Shown: piece after piece, positions 15,954 through 27,352 of the stretch
Layout of the letters: each line of letters opens with the position of its first letter
How positions within the stretch are numbered: the first letter of the stretch is position 1
NCBI GenBank assembly: GCA_016869555.1
Contig: VGDY01000008.1
Coordinates: 1-54,726 of the forward strand
Length of the DNA: 54,726 bases
Origin: Alphaproteobacteria bacterium
GTDB lineage: Bacteria > Pseudomonadota > Alphaproteobacteria > Rhizobiales > Beijerinckiaceae
Reading direction: 5' to 3'
The notes under the pieces: model-generated
The model's database searches: none
Told to the model about the DNA's origin: nothing
Seen by the model: the letters and a program-made list of their open reading frames with translations, nothing else
Position numbers and translations under genes: made by a program

Positions 15954-16520
15954 ATGCAACGACTTTTTGAAAAGAGTCTCTATGCCGTCAAAGAGGAAAA
16001 TCTGCGACTAGCTACGCAGCGTGTTCAGGCGCTTTCGGAGCCGGAGTTATTAGTTCCATCACTTCAGGCGCGGCTCGATACTATTGCGGATGAATTCACA
16101 CTCCAGGTCGCAAGGCTTCGGCCGGACGAACGTCGAGGGAAGCGACGAGTTGAGCAGCGCGAGTCCTCCGACTATGGGCGACATCAAGTAGTAGAGGTAA
16201 GTCTGATCGACGTAACAATACCTTTCGTAGGAGACCCAAAGAGTTTGATGATCGCACCCTCCCGGTGTCATGTGATTGAGAGACCGGCAATAGCGAATTC
16301 GAACTCGATAGTAGTATCGCTTGTGGATGACGAAAACCTAGACAGAAATGTGGATGACTTCGTAATGCGCGTCAACGAGAATCTCGATAACCTGCGTTCC
16401 GAGATGGATAGCCTAAGGAACGAAATCAAGACAGAAATTCAAACGATAGCCGATCGTCGACTGGCACTTGTTAAGGCGCAAAAAGAGCGCGACTCTAAGC
16501 GGAGTTTTCCAATTGAATAG
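15954..16520 (+). CDS. Unrecognised AT-richer gene with C-terminal coiled coil, possibly acquired
   Basis: The 188-residue product has an alpha-helical N-terminus, a middle beta-like part (VSLIDVTIPFVGDPKSL, about residues 83-99) and a C-terminal coiled coil with heptads of Leu and Ile (about 130-175, ending RRLALVKAQ). The order IPF-x-GDP, a beta segment, a long helix and an A/D-RR-x-x-L end reminds me of the N-terminal module of several bacterial defence-type proteins, which usually carry an extra effector domain; here the protein stops where that would begin. Base composition over about 15750-16540 is visibly lower in GC than both neighbours. The frame stays open back to 15753, so the start is uncertain. 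Function unknown. Confidence 0.5.
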   Translation: MQRLFEKSLYAVKEENLRLATQRVQALSEPELLVPSLQARLDTIADEFTLQVARLRPDERRGKRRVEQRESSDYGRHQVVEVSLIDVTIPFVGDPKSLMIAPSRCHVIERPAIANSNSIVVSLVDDENLDRNVDDFVMRVNENLDNLRSEMDSLRNEIKTEIQTIADRRLALVKAQKERDSKRSFPIE

Positions 16521-16539
16521 CCGTTATTAGGCACTTACA

Positions 16540-18996
<2,457 letters not shown>

Positions 18997-19162
18997 TCAG
19001 GGGGTCGGACGACCCTCGATTCGAGAAGGCCGATTTTACCCCGGAATGGCTGCAAAATGCACGGAAATAACTGCGCTTTCCGGCGGCTTCGCCGCCTTTC
19101 CGCTGAGAGGGGGCCAACGCCGGCTTTCCGGCCAAGGTTACGACTCGGCGCCGGGCGGAAAG

Positions 19163-20962
19163 CTAACGCAGCGCCTCCGCCAAGGCTTCGAGAAAGGCGT
19201 CGCCGTAACGCGCGACCTTCCTCTCGCCGACGCCATGCACCGCGAGCATGTCGCCGAGCGTCGCCGGCCGCTTTTCCGCCATGTCGATCAGCGTGCGGTC
19301 GGCGAAGACGACATAGGCCGGCACGCCTTCCTCCTGCGCAAGTTCGCGCCGCTTGCGCTTGAGGGCCGCGAGAATGCGATCCGTCGCTTCGTCGAGGCCG
19401 GCGGCGGCCTTTTTGCGGCGGTCGCTGCGCGTCAGCGGATCGCCGCGCAGCATGATCGACTCCCGGCCCATAAGAATTTTCTCGCCCTTTGGCGTGAGAG
19501 CGAATCCGCCATGTTCCGCGCTCGCGGTCCGCAGCGCGCCGGCGGCGAAGAGCTGACGCAAGATCGACGACCATTGCGATTTGGAAAATTCCTTGCCGAC
19601 GCCGAAAGTCTTGATCGCGTCATGCCCATGCCGGCGCACGGCGTCGCTCGCCTCGCCTCTCAGCACGTCGGCGATATGCCCGGCGCCGAAGCGCTGGCCG
19701 GTGCGATAGACGGCGGAGAGCGCCTTTTGCGCGGCGACGACGCCGTCGAAGACGGCGACCTTGCCCTGGCAGACGTCGCAGCGCCCGCAGGGCGACGCCT
19801 CTTCGGCGAAATAGGCGAGCAGCGTCTGGCGCCGGCAGCGCGGCGTCTCGCACAGCATGGCCAGCGCGGAGAAGCGGTCGTGCTCGATCCGGCGGCGTTC
19901 CTCACTCACGTCCTTGTCGTCGATGCGCCGGCGCAGGAAGGCCATGTCGTCAAGCGAGTAGAGCGTCAGCGTATCGGCCGGCAGCCCGTCGCGGCCGGCG
20001 CGCCCGATCTCCTGATAATAACTCTCGACGGACGACGGCATATCGGCATGCGCGACGAAGCGCACGTCCGGCTTGTTGACGCCCATCCCGAAGGCGATGG
20101 TCGCGACGGCGATGACGCCGTCTTCACGCAGGAAACGGTCGCCGTTGCGATTGCGCGCCGCCTGATCCATACCCGCATGATAGGCCAGAGCGTCGTAACC
20201 TTGCTCCTGAAAGTAATACGCAAGGTCTTCGGTGCGCTTGCGCGACGCGCAATAGACGATGCCGCTATCGCCTTTGTGTTTTTCGAGAAAGCGCGAGAGC
20301 TGGCGTTTAGGCTGGTCCTTCAGAGCGAAATTGAGCGCGATGTTGGGCCGATCGAAACTGTGCAGGAAGAGCTGTGGCGGCGAGGAAAAAAGTCTCCTGG
20401 CGATGTCCTCGCGCGTCGCGGCGTCGGCCGTGGCGGTGAGGCCGATCGCCTGGATGTCGCCGAGCGCCGCTGCGGCGTGGCCGATCTCGCGATATTCAGG
20501 GCGAAAGTCGTGTCCCCATTCCGAAACGCAATGGGCTTCGTCGATGGCGAGGCGTCGCGCTCCGGCGCGGCGCACATCGGCGATGAGTCCGTCCATCATC
20601 AGGCGCTCGGGCGAGACATAGAGCAGCCGCAACGCGCCGTCTCGCATCGCGCGGCGGGCTTCGTCATTCTCTTCCGCGCCGTTCATCGAGTTGAGCGTCG
20701 CCGCCGCAACGCCGAGCGCCCGCATCTGCTGCACCTGATCGCGCATCAGCGCGATGAGCGGCGAGACGACGATCGTGAGCGCGCCTTCCATGATGGCGGG
20801 GAGCTGATAGCACATCGATTTGCCGCTGCCGGTCGGCATGACCGCGAGCACTGGCCCGCCATGGAGCACGGCGGCGATGATTTCCGCCTGACCGGGGCGG
20901 AAATCGTCATAGCCGAAAATTGATTTGAGCAGGACGCGCGCCTGCGGAGGAAGGAGGGCCAT
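19163..20962 (-). CDS. recQ: ATP-dependent DNA helicase RecQ
   Basis: The 599-residue 3'-5' helicase acts in recombination and fork repair. Domains: superfamily 2 helicase with Walker A (MPTGSGKS, near residue 43) and DEAH box (AIDEAHCVSEWGHDFRPEY), a zinc site with four cysteines (CETPRC and CGRCDVC, near 365-390), a winged-helix RQC region, and one HRDC domain at the C-terminus (VFADRTLIDMAEKRP). The start is uncertain: the ATG at 20962 gives the family-like ALLPPQARVLLKSIFGYDDFRPGQ, but no ribosome-binding site stands before it; a TTG at 21004 is also possible. Confidence 0.95.
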   Translation of the reverse strand: MALLPPQARVLLKSIFGYDDFRPGQAEIIAAVLHGGPVLAVMPTGSGKSMCYQLPAIMEGALTIVVSPLIALMRDQVQQMRALGVAAATLNSMNGAEENDEARRAMRDGALRLLYVSPERLMMDGLIADVRRAGARRLAIDEAHCVSEWGHDFRPEYREIGHAAAALGDIQAIGLTATADAATREDIARRLFSSPPQLFLHSFDRPNIALNFALKDQPKRQLSRFLEKHKGDSGIVYCASRKRTEDLAYYFQEQGYDALAYHAGMDQAARNRNGDRFLREDGVIAVATIAFGMGVNKPDVRFVAHADMPSSVESYYQEIGRAGRDGLPADTLTLYSLDDMAFLRRRIDDKDVSEERRRIEHDRFSALAMLCETPRCRRQTLLAYFAEEASPCGRCDVCQGKVAVFDGVVAAQKALSAVYRTGQRFGAGHIADVLRGEASDAVRRHGHDAIKTFGVGKEFSKSQWSSILRQLFAAGALRTASAEHGGFALTPKGEKILMGRESIMLRGDPLTRSDRRKKAAAGLDEATDRILAALKRKRRELAQEEGVPAYVVFADRTLIDMAEKRPATLGDMLAVHGVGERKVARYGDAFLEALAEALR

Positions 20963-21038
20963 GCGGCGGAATAACACAGGCGAGGCCTGTGCGGCGACCG
21001 GCAACCGCTGGCGAGAAGATGCGCCGGAGCGTCAACGA

Positions 21039-22181
21039 TCATCCGGGAAGGGGCGAGGCTTCCTCCACTTTCCCCAGCGTCACCCGCAAGAGCTGCGCGC
21101 GTCCCTGCAATGACGCAAACAGCAGCGGGTCCGCGCCCGTCATCCATATCTGCCCGCCCAGCGTTTCCAGTTCCTGAAACAAGGCTTCGCGACGGTTCAC
21201 GTCGAAATGCGCCGCGACTTCATCGAGCAGAAGAATCGGCGCCTGGCCGGTCATCGCGGCGACGAGGCGGGCGTGAGCGAGCGTCAACCCCATCAGCAGC
21301 GCCTTCTGCTCGCCGGTTGAGCAGGCGCGCGCCGCCTCGTTCTTGGGGCCATGTCGCACGGCGAGGTCGCTCGCCTGCGGACCGATCAACGTGCGACCGG
21401 CGGCGGCGTCGCGGCGCCGCGAAGCGGCGAGTTCGTCGCGATACCAGTCCTCGACGGCGAGCGCCGGCTCCTCGGCGAGCCGGCGCTCCAATTCCCCTTC
21501 GATCGCCACATCCGCCCAGGGGAAGGGCGAGGCGTCGTCGCGTTCGGCGGCGATCAGCGCGGCAAGCCGCGAAACGGTCTCGCGCCGCGCGGCGGCCACG
21601 GCGACGCCGAGCGCGGCGATCTCGCGCTCCGCGGCGTCGAGCCAGCGGCGATCGGCGACGCCTTCTTCGAGCAGCCGGTTACGGTTACGCAGCGCGCGCT
21701 CCAGCCGGTTGGCGCGCGCGCCATGTTCGGCGTCGACGCCGAGCGCCAGCCGATCGAGATAGCGCCGCCTTTCGCCGGCCGGGCCGGAGAACAGCCCATC
21801 CATCGCCGGCGTCAGCCAGAGAACCCGCAGACGATCGGCGAAGGCGCGCGCCGACGTCGCCGGCGCGCGGTCGATGCGAAAAAGCCGCTCCCCTGACGGC
21901 GTCAGGCCATGGCCGAGCTGCGCCGCCGCACCATCGGCTTCGACTTCGATCGACACGGCGAAACCGCCCGCCCCATCGCGTCTCGCGCATCCGGCGAGCT
22001 CCGCGCGGCGCAGGCCGCGGCCCGGCGAAAACAGCGACAGCGCTTCCAGCAGATTGGTCTTGCCGGCGCCGTTCTCGCCGAAGAGGGCGATCATCGCAGA
22101 GTCGAAGCGGCAGTCGAGCGTCGGATAGGAGCGGAAATCGCCGAGCGTCAGCCGGCGCACGCGCGGCGCAGGCGCGGTCAT
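21039..22181 (-). CDS. recF: DNA replication and repair protein RecF
   Basis: The 380-residue ABC-type ATPase recognises gapped DNA and helps to load RecA. It has Walker A (GENGAGKTN, near residue 34), the signature-like CSTGEQKALLMGLTLAH and Walker B (PILLLDEVAAHFD). The ATG at 22181 overlaps the stop of the DUF3124 gene (ATGA), giving a start that matches the family (RVRRLTLGDFRSYPTLD). dnaN, which often sits beside recF, is not in this window. Confidence 0.96.
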   Translation of the reverse strand: MTAPAPRVRRLTLGDFRSYPTLDCRFDSAMIALFGENGAGKTNLLEALSLFSPGRGLRRAELAGCARRDGAGGFAVSIEVEADGAAAQLGHGLTPSGERLFRIDRAPATSARAFADRLRVLWLTPAMDGLFSGPAGERRRYLDRLALGVDAEHGARANRLERALRNRNRLLEEGVADRRWLDAAEREIAALGVAVAAARRETVSRLAALIAAERDDASPFPWADVAIEGELERRLAEEPALAVEDWYRDELAASRRRDAAAGRTLIGPQASDLAVRHGPKNEAARACSTGEQKALLMGLTLAHARLVAAMTGQAPILLLDEVAAHFDVNRREALFQELETLGGQIWMTGADPLLFASLQGRAQLLRVTLGKVEEASPLPG

Positions 22182-22726
22182 TGCGGTCGGGAAACGCGGC
22201 GGCCCGGCGAGAGAATGGCGTAGCTGTGGGGTCCGGTGAAGGCGGTCATGATCGCTTCGATCAAGGGTTCGTCCGCGCCTTCGACGGTCGACCAATCGAC
22301 CGTGAAACTGGCGCCCGTTCCGCCGCGAATATCGTCTTGCGCGATCAGCACCTGCAACGAGGCGTAAGGCTTCAAATAGACGGGATCATTGACGTAGCTG
22401 TCGATCAGCTGACCCGCGCCGTTGCGGTATTCGATCTTTTCGATGGCGAGAACATTGGTCCACGAGGCGTTGTGAATCGACAGCGCGCCGGAGAAGTTCA
22501 GCCGCGTCACGCCGCCTTGCCCGAGAAGGGTCGAATGCAGCGGAATGAAGGCGCGTCCGTGAACGGCGAGCTTCTCCGGCGGGGCGGAAGTCGTGGCGTC
22601 GGGGCTGACGACGACAGGCGTAGCGGCGGTCTGCGGCGCCCGAGCCGCGCACTCCGTTGCGAAAACGCTCCACGCCAGAGCGAGCGCAAGAATCGGCGCG
22701 GCAGGGCTAAGCGGCATTGCGCGCAT
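22178..22726 (-). CDS. DUF3124 domain exported protein
   Basis: The protein of about 182 residues has an N-terminal hydrophobic export segment ending near a cysteine (VFATECAARA; a lipoprotein is conceivable but the box is poor), a Pro/Thr-rich linker and a C-terminal DUF3124 domain (from about residue 62, with GRAFIPLHSTLL, LSIHNASW and DSYVNDPVYLKPYAS). Function unknown. It overlaps recF by 4 bp and lies upstream of it. The start at 22726 was chosen from the AAAGGAA site; ATGs at 22747 and 22717 are alternatives. Confidence 0.78.
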   Translation of the reverse strand: MRAMPLSPAAPILALALAWSVFATECAARAPQTAATPVVVSPDATTSAPPEKLAVHGRAFIPLHSTLLGQGGVTRLNFSGALSIHNASWTNVLAIEKIEYRNGAGQLIDSYVNDPVYLKPYASLQVLIAQDDIRGGTGASFTVDWSTVEGADEPLIEAIMTAFTGPHSYAILSPGRRVSRPQ

Positions 22727-23048
22727 CATTTCCTTTCGATTCGACATATGCGGCGACGGCGCACACTACCATCGCTCGGCGAAAGGTCTAATCGAATGTC
22801 TTTGGCCCCTCTCGGCCGAATGACGGCGCGAACGTGACGACGAGTCGCATGGCGGGAGCCTCACCAGTTCGGCGATCCGAAGGAGGCGTGAAGCAGCGCT
22901 TCAACCGGGAGACCCGCGGCGCAGCGTTTCGCGAGAATGCATTGCAGGCGGATAGGTTGGGGAGCGACAATCGATCGCGCAACCGAAGCCGTTTGGCCTT
23001 GGGCATAAAATCTGTATTCTCCCGCCTGCGGCGATCGGAGTTATTTCA
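22727..23048. other. Divergent intergenic region before coaBC, no gene seen
   Basis: This stretch separates the recF/DUF3124 operon from coaBC. Short open frames on both strands here show no protein-like pattern. A possible coaBC promoter, TTGGCC (22993-22998) and TATTCT (23015-23020) with 16-bp spacing on the plus strand, is the only signal picked out. Confidence 0.4.
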
Positions 23049-24317
23049 GTGGCGGGCGTGGGTCATGCGCGAAGCCTCGAGGCCAAGCGCATCTTGCTGA
23101 TCGTCGGCGGGGGGATCGCCGCATACAAGTCGCTCGAACTCGTGCGTCGCCTGCGCGAGCGCGGCGCCTGCGTGCGGGTGGTCATGACCGCGGCGGCCAA
23201 GGAATTCGTGACGCCGCTGGCCTTCGTCAGCCTCGCCAATGAAAAAGTCTATGACGATCTCTTCTCGGCCACCGACGAGCAGGAGATGGGTCATATCGAA
23301 CTGTCGCGGGAGGCGGATCTCATCGTCGTCGCCCCGGCGACGGCGCATCTCCTGGCGCGCGCGGCGCGCGGCCTGTGCGACGATCTTGCGACCACCCTGC
23401 TGCTGGCGACCGACAAGCGCGTTCTCTATGCGCCGGCGATGAATGTGCGCATGTGGCTTCATCCGGCGACGCAGCGCAATGTCGCGACCCTGCACGGCGA
23501 CGGCGCCTGGTTCGTCGGTCCCAATATCGGCGACATGGCCTGCGGCGAATATGGGCCGGGCCGCATGAGCGAGCCGCTGGAGATCGCCGAAGCGATCGAG
23601 ACGGCGCTGAAACAGGGCGCCCGACTGCCGCCGCCCGACGGACTTATGCCAAAGGGCGGCGCGCTCGAAGGGCGGCATGTCGTCGTGACCTCCGGCCCCA
23701 CGCATGAACCGATCGATCCGGTCCGCTATATCGCCAACCGTTCCTCCGGACGGCAGGGCCACGCCATAGCTGCGGCGGCGGCGCGCGCCGGGGCGCGGGT
23801 GACGCTGATTTCGGGGCCCGTCGCGATCTTTGACCCTCCTGGCTGCGAGGTCGTACATATAGAGAGTGCGCGCGACATGATGACCGCTGTGGAAGCGGCG
23901 CTTCCGGCGGACATATTCATCGCCGCGGCCGCCGTGGCCGACTGGCGCGCGGCGCCGGCGGCGGAAAAGATCAAGAAAGACCAGGGCGGCGCGCCCGCTC
24001 TGTCGCTTATTGAAAATCCGGACATTCTCGCGAGCGTCTCGCAGGGACCGAAGCGTCCGCGCCTCGTCGTCGGCTTCGCCGCGGAAACGAACGATCTCAT
24101 TCGACATGCGCAGGAGAAACTCGCCCGCAAAGGATGCGATCTCATCGTCGCCAATGACGTGAGCGAGGGGGCGGGCGTTTTCGGCGGGACGACCAATGAG
24201 GCTCATCTCGTCTCTCGCGCCGGCGTCGAGGATTGGCCGCGCCTGCGCAAGGAGGATGTCGCGGCGCGGCTCATCGCGCGGCTGGCGGAGATGATCGGCG
24301 AGAAGAGGGCGCCATGA
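23049..24317 (+). CDS. coaBC: Bifunctional phosphopantothenoylcysteine decarboxylase / phosphopantothenate-cysteine ligase
   Basis: The 422-residue enzyme carries out two consecutive steps of coenzyme A synthesis. The flavin-dependent decarboxylase CoaC occupies residues about 12-190 ([16 protein letters not shown], an active-site His in [18 protein letters not shown], and the substrate clamp with Cys in [13 protein letters not shown]). The ligase CoaB follows from about 205 ([25 protein letters not shown], then AAAVADWRA and GFAAET). It starts with GTG, supported by GGAG eight bases upstream. It overlaps dut by 4 bp. Confidence 0.95.
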   Translation: MAGVGHARSLEAKRILLIVGGGIAAYKSLELVRRLRERGACVRVVMTAAAKEFVTPLAFVSLANEKVYDDLFSATDEQEMGHIELSREADLIVVAPATAHLLARAARGLCDDLATTLLLATDKRVLYAPAMNVRMWLHPATQRNVATLHGDGAWFVGPNIGDMACGEYGPGRMSEPLEIAEAIETALKQGARLPPPDGLMPKGGALEGRHVVVTSGPTHEPIDPVRYIANRSSGRQGHAIAAAAARAGARVTLISGPVAIFDPPGCEVVHIESARDMMTAVEAALPADIFIAAAAVADWRAAPAAEKIKKDQGGAPALSLIENPDILASVSQGPKRPRLVVGFAAETNDLIRHAQEKLARKGCDLIVANDVSEGAGVFGGTTNEAHLVSRAGVEDWPRLRKEDVAARLIARLAEMIGEKRAP

Positions 24318-24778
24318 AGGTTGCGATCCGCCGACTGCCCAACGCCGACGGCCTGCCATCGCCGGCCTATGCAAGCGAAGGAGCCGCGGGCATTGATCTC
24401 CACGCTGCGTTGGCCCCGGGCCAAAAGCTGGTGCTGGAGCCGGGCGCCCGCGATCTCATCCCGACAGGTCTTTCGATCGCGTTGCCTTCAGGTTATGAAG
24501 GACAGGTTCGGCCGCGCTCGGGTCTCGCTGCGGAGCACGGCGTCACCGTGCTCAACGCTCCCGGCGCCGTCGACAGCGATTATCGCGGCGAGATCAAGGT
24601 GATCTTGATCAATCTCGGGGCGCAGGCCTTTGAGATCGTCCGCGGGCTGCGCATCGCTCAGCTGGTTATCGCGCCGGCGCCGCATGTCACGCTTGTCGAG
24701 GTTGACGATCTCGACGCGACGGCGCGCGGCGTCGGCGGTTTCGGGTCGACGGGACTTGGTGGAGAGGGCGGGCAATGA
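24314..24778 (+). CDS. dut: dUTP diphosphatase
   Basis: The 154-residue trimeric enzyme hydrolyses dUTP to dUMP and pyrophosphate, keeping uracil out of DNA. The five conserved motifs are in order: [41 protein letters not shown] and the C-terminal GVGGFGSTG. The ATG at 24314 overlaps the coaBC stop and the stop overlaps the Rrf2 gene, so the three genes are translated together. Confidence 0.96.
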   Translation: MKVAIRRLPNADGLPSPAYASEGAAGIDLHAALAPGQKLVLEPGARDLIPTGLSIALPSGYEGQVRPRSGLAAEHGVTVLNAPGAVDSDYRGEIKVILINLGAQAFEIVRGLRIAQLVIAPAPHVTLVEVDDLDATARGVGGFGSTGLGGEGGQ

Positions 24779-25218
24779 AGCTCCTGTCGCGCTCCGCCCG
24801 TTTCGCGCTGATGGCGACTCTCGACGTCGCGCTTCACGCGCGCGGCCGGCCGGTGTCGTCGAAACAGCTCGCCGCGCGTCATGGTCTGCCGCCGCGGCGG
24901 TTGGAGACAATCCTGCAGGCATTGGTTCGGGCGGGGATTCTCAAGAGCGTCAGAGGACCCGCGGGCGGATATGGGCTGGCGCGCGAGCGTCGGCGGCTCT
25001 CGGTCGGCGAGATCGTCCGCGTCGCTCTGGTCGTCGAGGAGGAGGCGCCCGATATTGCGCCGCCGCTGCTCTCGGCGGTGTTGGAGCCGGTCATCGCCGA
25101 GGCCGAAGAGAGCGCGCTTCGCCGACTGGACGACGTGACGCTCGACGATCTGCACGCCCGCGCGCTCGCGCGCGGATTTGGAGAAAGGCCGGACGCGAGC
25201 GGCGATTTTGAGATATGA
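24775..25218 (+). CDS. Rrf2-family transcriptional regulator without cluster cysteines
   Basis: The 147-residue protein has the Rrf2 winged-helix domain ([44 protein letters not shown], then [11 protein letters not shown]). Unlike IscR or NsrR it contains no cysteine at all, so it cannot hold an iron-sulphur cluster. It is coupled to dut by an ATGA overlap; its targets cannot be read from the sequence. The first codons follow the family pattern, so the start is secure. Confidence 0.88.
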   Translation: MKLLSRSARFALMATLDVALHARGRPVSSKQLAARHGLPPRRLETILQALVRAGILKSVRGPAGGYGLARERRRLSVGEIVRVALVVEEEAPDIAPPLLSAVLEPVIAEAEESALRRLDDVTLDDLHARALARGFGERPDASGDFEI

Positions 25219-25260
25219 AGCGCGCGATCCGGCGCGGCGCTGGAGCGGCAGGAGGCGCGC

Positions 25261-26034
25261 ATGACTTTTGAGACGATCGAAGCCGAGACGCAGGGCCGAG
25301 TCGGCTTGATCCGACTCAATCGACCTCAAGCGCTCAATGCGCTCAATGCGCGGCTCATCGCGGAACTCGACGACGCTCTTGCGGCGTTTGAAGCGAATGA
25401 CGGCGTCGGCTGCATCGTTCTGACCGGCTCGGAAAAGGCTTTTGCCGCCGGCGCGGACATCAAGGAAATGCGCGACAAGGGCTTCGTTGACGCCTTTCTC
25501 GACGATTTCATCGGCCGGTGGGATGTCGTGGCGCGAACGCGCAAGCCGATCATCGCCGCGGTCGCCGGATTCGCGCTGGGCGGCGGCTGCGAAATCGCGA
25601 TGATGTGCGATTTCATTCTCGCCGCCGATACGGCGGTTTTCGGCCAGCCGGAGATCAAGCTGGGCGTCATTCCCGGCGCCGGCGGCACGCAGCGGCTGAC
25701 CCGCGCCGTGGGGAAGGCAAAGGCGATGGACCTCATTCTGACTGGCCGGATGATGAGCGCGGAGGAGGCTGAGCGCGCCGGCCTCGTCGCGCGGATCGTG
25801 CCGGCCGCCGATCTTCTCGCCGAGGCGATGAAGACCGCTGCGACCATCGCGTCGATGTCGCTACCCGCGGTCCTTATCGCCAAGGACGCGGTCAATCGGG
25901 CTTTCGAATCGACGCTCGCCGAGGGAATTCGCTACGAGCGGGGCCTCTTCTATTCCCTGTTCGCGACGAGTGATCAAAAGGAAGGCATGAGCGCCTTCGT
26001 GGAGAAGCGGAAGCCGGCTTTCACGAACCGCTAG
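25261..26034 (+). CDS. Enoyl-CoA hydratase, crotonase family
   Basis: The 257-residue enzyme would add water to trans-2-enoyl-CoA in fatty acid breakdown. The oxyanion-hole segments ([15 protein letters not shown], near residue 62, and [15 protein letters not shown], near 105) and both catalytic glutamates (in GGGCEIA and [19 protein letters not shown]) are present, as in true short-chain enoyl-CoA hydratases. The spacing to the Rrf2 gene is 42 bp. A crotonase gene just before rpsT and dnaA is familiar from rhizobial genomes. Confidence 0.92.
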   Translation: MTFETIEAETQGRVGLIRLNRPQALNALNARLIAELDDALAAFEANDGVGCIVLTGSEKAFAAGADIKEMRDKGFVDAFLDDFIGRWDVVARTRKPIIAAVAGFALGGGCEIAMMCDFILAADTAVFGQPEIKLGVIPGAGGTQRLTRAVGKAKAMDLILTGRMMSAEEAERAGLVARIVPAADLLAEAMKTAATIASMSLPAVLIAKDAVNRAFESTLAEGIRYERGLFYSLFATSDQKEGMSAFVEKRKPAFTNR

Positions 26035-26148
26035 GCGGCCATTGACGACGGATCGCGTCGCGCCTATAAACCCGCCACTTGGCCGCGATTTCGCGGCCCT
26101 TTGGTTTTTAGGCGGCTCGACGCCGTCTCTTTCAAGGACACGCAAAGC

Positions 26149-26421
26149 ATGGCCAATACGAGTTCGGCCAAAAAAGCCGTTCGCAAGATCGCGCGCCGCA
26201 CCTCGGTCAACCGGACGCGTCGCAGCCGCATGCGCACCTTTGTGCGCAAGGTCGAGGAGGCGATCGCTGCGGGCGATCCGGCGGTGGCGGCCGACGCGCT
26301 GCAGAATGCGGTGCCGATCGTGATGCGCGCCGCTCAGCGGGGCGTCATTCACAAGAATACCGCCTCGCGGAAGGTTTCCCGGCTGACCGCGCGGGTGAAG
26401 GCGCTGACCGCAAAGGCGTGA
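26149..26421 (+). CDS. rpsT: 30S ribosomal protein S20
   Basis: The 90-residue basic protein begins [18 protein letters not shown] and carries the helical S20 pattern to its end ([23 protein letters not shown]). It binds 16S rRNA early in 30S assembly. The ATG at 26149 is set by homology; the frame is open for 16 more codons upstream but those are not S20-like. A strong terminator follows. Confidence 0.97.
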   Translation: MANTSSAKKAVRKIARRTSVNRTRRSRMRTFVRKVEEAIAAGDPAVAADALQNAVPIVMRAAQRGVIHKNTASRKVSRLTARVKALTAKA

Positions 26422-26456
26422 CGCGTTTCGCCGCGTCATGTGACGGACAGGCTTCG

Positions 26457-26482
26457 AGCCCGGCGATCGCCGGGCTTTTTTT
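26457..26482 (+). terminator. Intrinsic terminator after rpsT
   Basis: AGCCCGGC (26457-26464) pairs perfectly with GCCGGGCT (26469-26476) across a GATC loop, and a run of seven T follows. It begins 35 bp after the rpsT stop. Confidence 0.92.
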
Positions 26483-27036
26483 GTCCCGACCGGAGTCTGC
26501 CAAAATCGTCGCATGAAGCGCAGATGACACATTCAAAAAAAATATTTTCGCCCATAAACTGTGATCATTCAAAATTCTCGCGATTCAATCTCTTGCAATC
26601 AAGTTGTCACGAACGGGAAAAACGTGGCCACTTGACACTAATTTTGGCGCTTGTTTGCGGAGGCGCCGGCGCCTGTCGCGCGCGGCTAACATGCATTCTT
26701 CAAGCGGAATTTTAAAGGCGGCGAATCATCGGCTTATGGCCAAATGCGACAAAAAGTTCATAGACCCGCGCCGGAAAAGTGCAGTCAATATGACAGATGT
26801 TGTCACATGCGTCGTTGCGCGTGATCGCGCTGGCGTGTAGCTTTCAAGGGTCGAACGAAAGGCGGTCGGCGTCGGTTTTTCAGCGGCGCGCAGAATTGAG
26901 GGAAACGATCTGCGTTTCCCGGCGCGGATGGGCCGCAGAGCGAGACGCATCCGCCTTCCAGCCGTTCGGTTGAATTCAAAGTGATCAGTTCGCACGGGCG
27001 TAGCATAGAGTCCGTTACCTGCGACGCGCTATTAAT

Positions 27037-27056
27037 CCGGGATTCTTCAATCCCGG
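27037..27056 (+). promoter_or_regulatory. Tetraloop hairpin before a small open frame upstream of dnaA
   Basis: CCGGGATT (27037-27044) pairs fully with AATCCCGG (27049-27056) around a CTTC loop. It ends just before a GGGAGA ribosome-binding-like site and an ATG at 27074. It could affect translation of that frame or be a leader structure of the dnaA transcript. No T-tract follows. Confidence 0.4.
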
Positions 27057-27073
27057 AGTAGGGAGACTTTGTC

Positions 27074-27238
27074 ATGGCGAAGGGGCGGTTGGCCGAGACA
27101 ATCCAGGGAGTGCGCAGCGTCAACGATCGTTTCATTGTTCGATCGTTCGCGGCGCATTGTTCATGTTTTACGGGTGAGGCCAACGTCGGCAGATGCGCTG
27201 GGCTCGCGATAGGGCCGCCTTCGCAATTTCTGATTTAG
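27074..27238 (+). CDS. Doubtful small open reading frame upstream of dnaA (54 aa)
   Basis: An ATG with GGGAGA seven bases upstream opens a frame starting MAKGRLAETIQGVRSVNDRF; it has three cysteines and no membrane segment or recognised family. It ends 114 bp before dnaA and follows a hairpin at 27037-27056. It may be a leader peptide of dnaA or chance; the ribosome-binding site and hairpin are the only support. Confidence 0.3.
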   Translation: MAKGRLAETIQGVRSVNDRFIVRSFAAHCSCFTGEANVGRCAGLAIGPPSQFLI

Positions 27239-27352
27239 CGCCGTTCGCGGCGGCGAATACTCGATCAAACTAGGTTCCTTCGATCAGCGCCCGCGGCGAG
27301 CTTTCGCCGGGGTTTCCCCTTTTTTGGCGCTTGTTTCGGAAAAAGGTCTGAT

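Larger units (their letters stand above)
26483..27352 (+). promoter_or_regulatory. 870-bp region upstream of dnaA: promoter region and possible replication origin
   Basis: No recognised protein is encoded here apart from one doubtful small frame (27074-27238). The first 250 bp are AT-richer than the rest of the window (for example around 26525-26600). TTGTCAC occurs twice (near 26603 and 26800) and TGATCA twice, but no clear TTATCCACA-type DnaA box cluster was seen, so an origin is only a possibility. A short perfect hairpin, GGGAAAC/GTTTCCC, sits at 26900-26920. The dnaA promoter must lie here, but no single -35/-10 pair stood out. Confidence 0.5.

Noticed and set aside
19106-19136. GTAACC followed by CGTT at 16-bp spacing on the minus strand before gyrB
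   Set aside because: The -10 element is CGTT, not CGAA, and gyrB is not an expected SigF target; treated as chance.
21110-22837. 575-codon plus-strand frame opposite recF and the DUF3124 gene
   Set aside because: Arg/Pro/Ala-rich shadow; both minus-strand genes are clear family members with overlapping start and stop codons.
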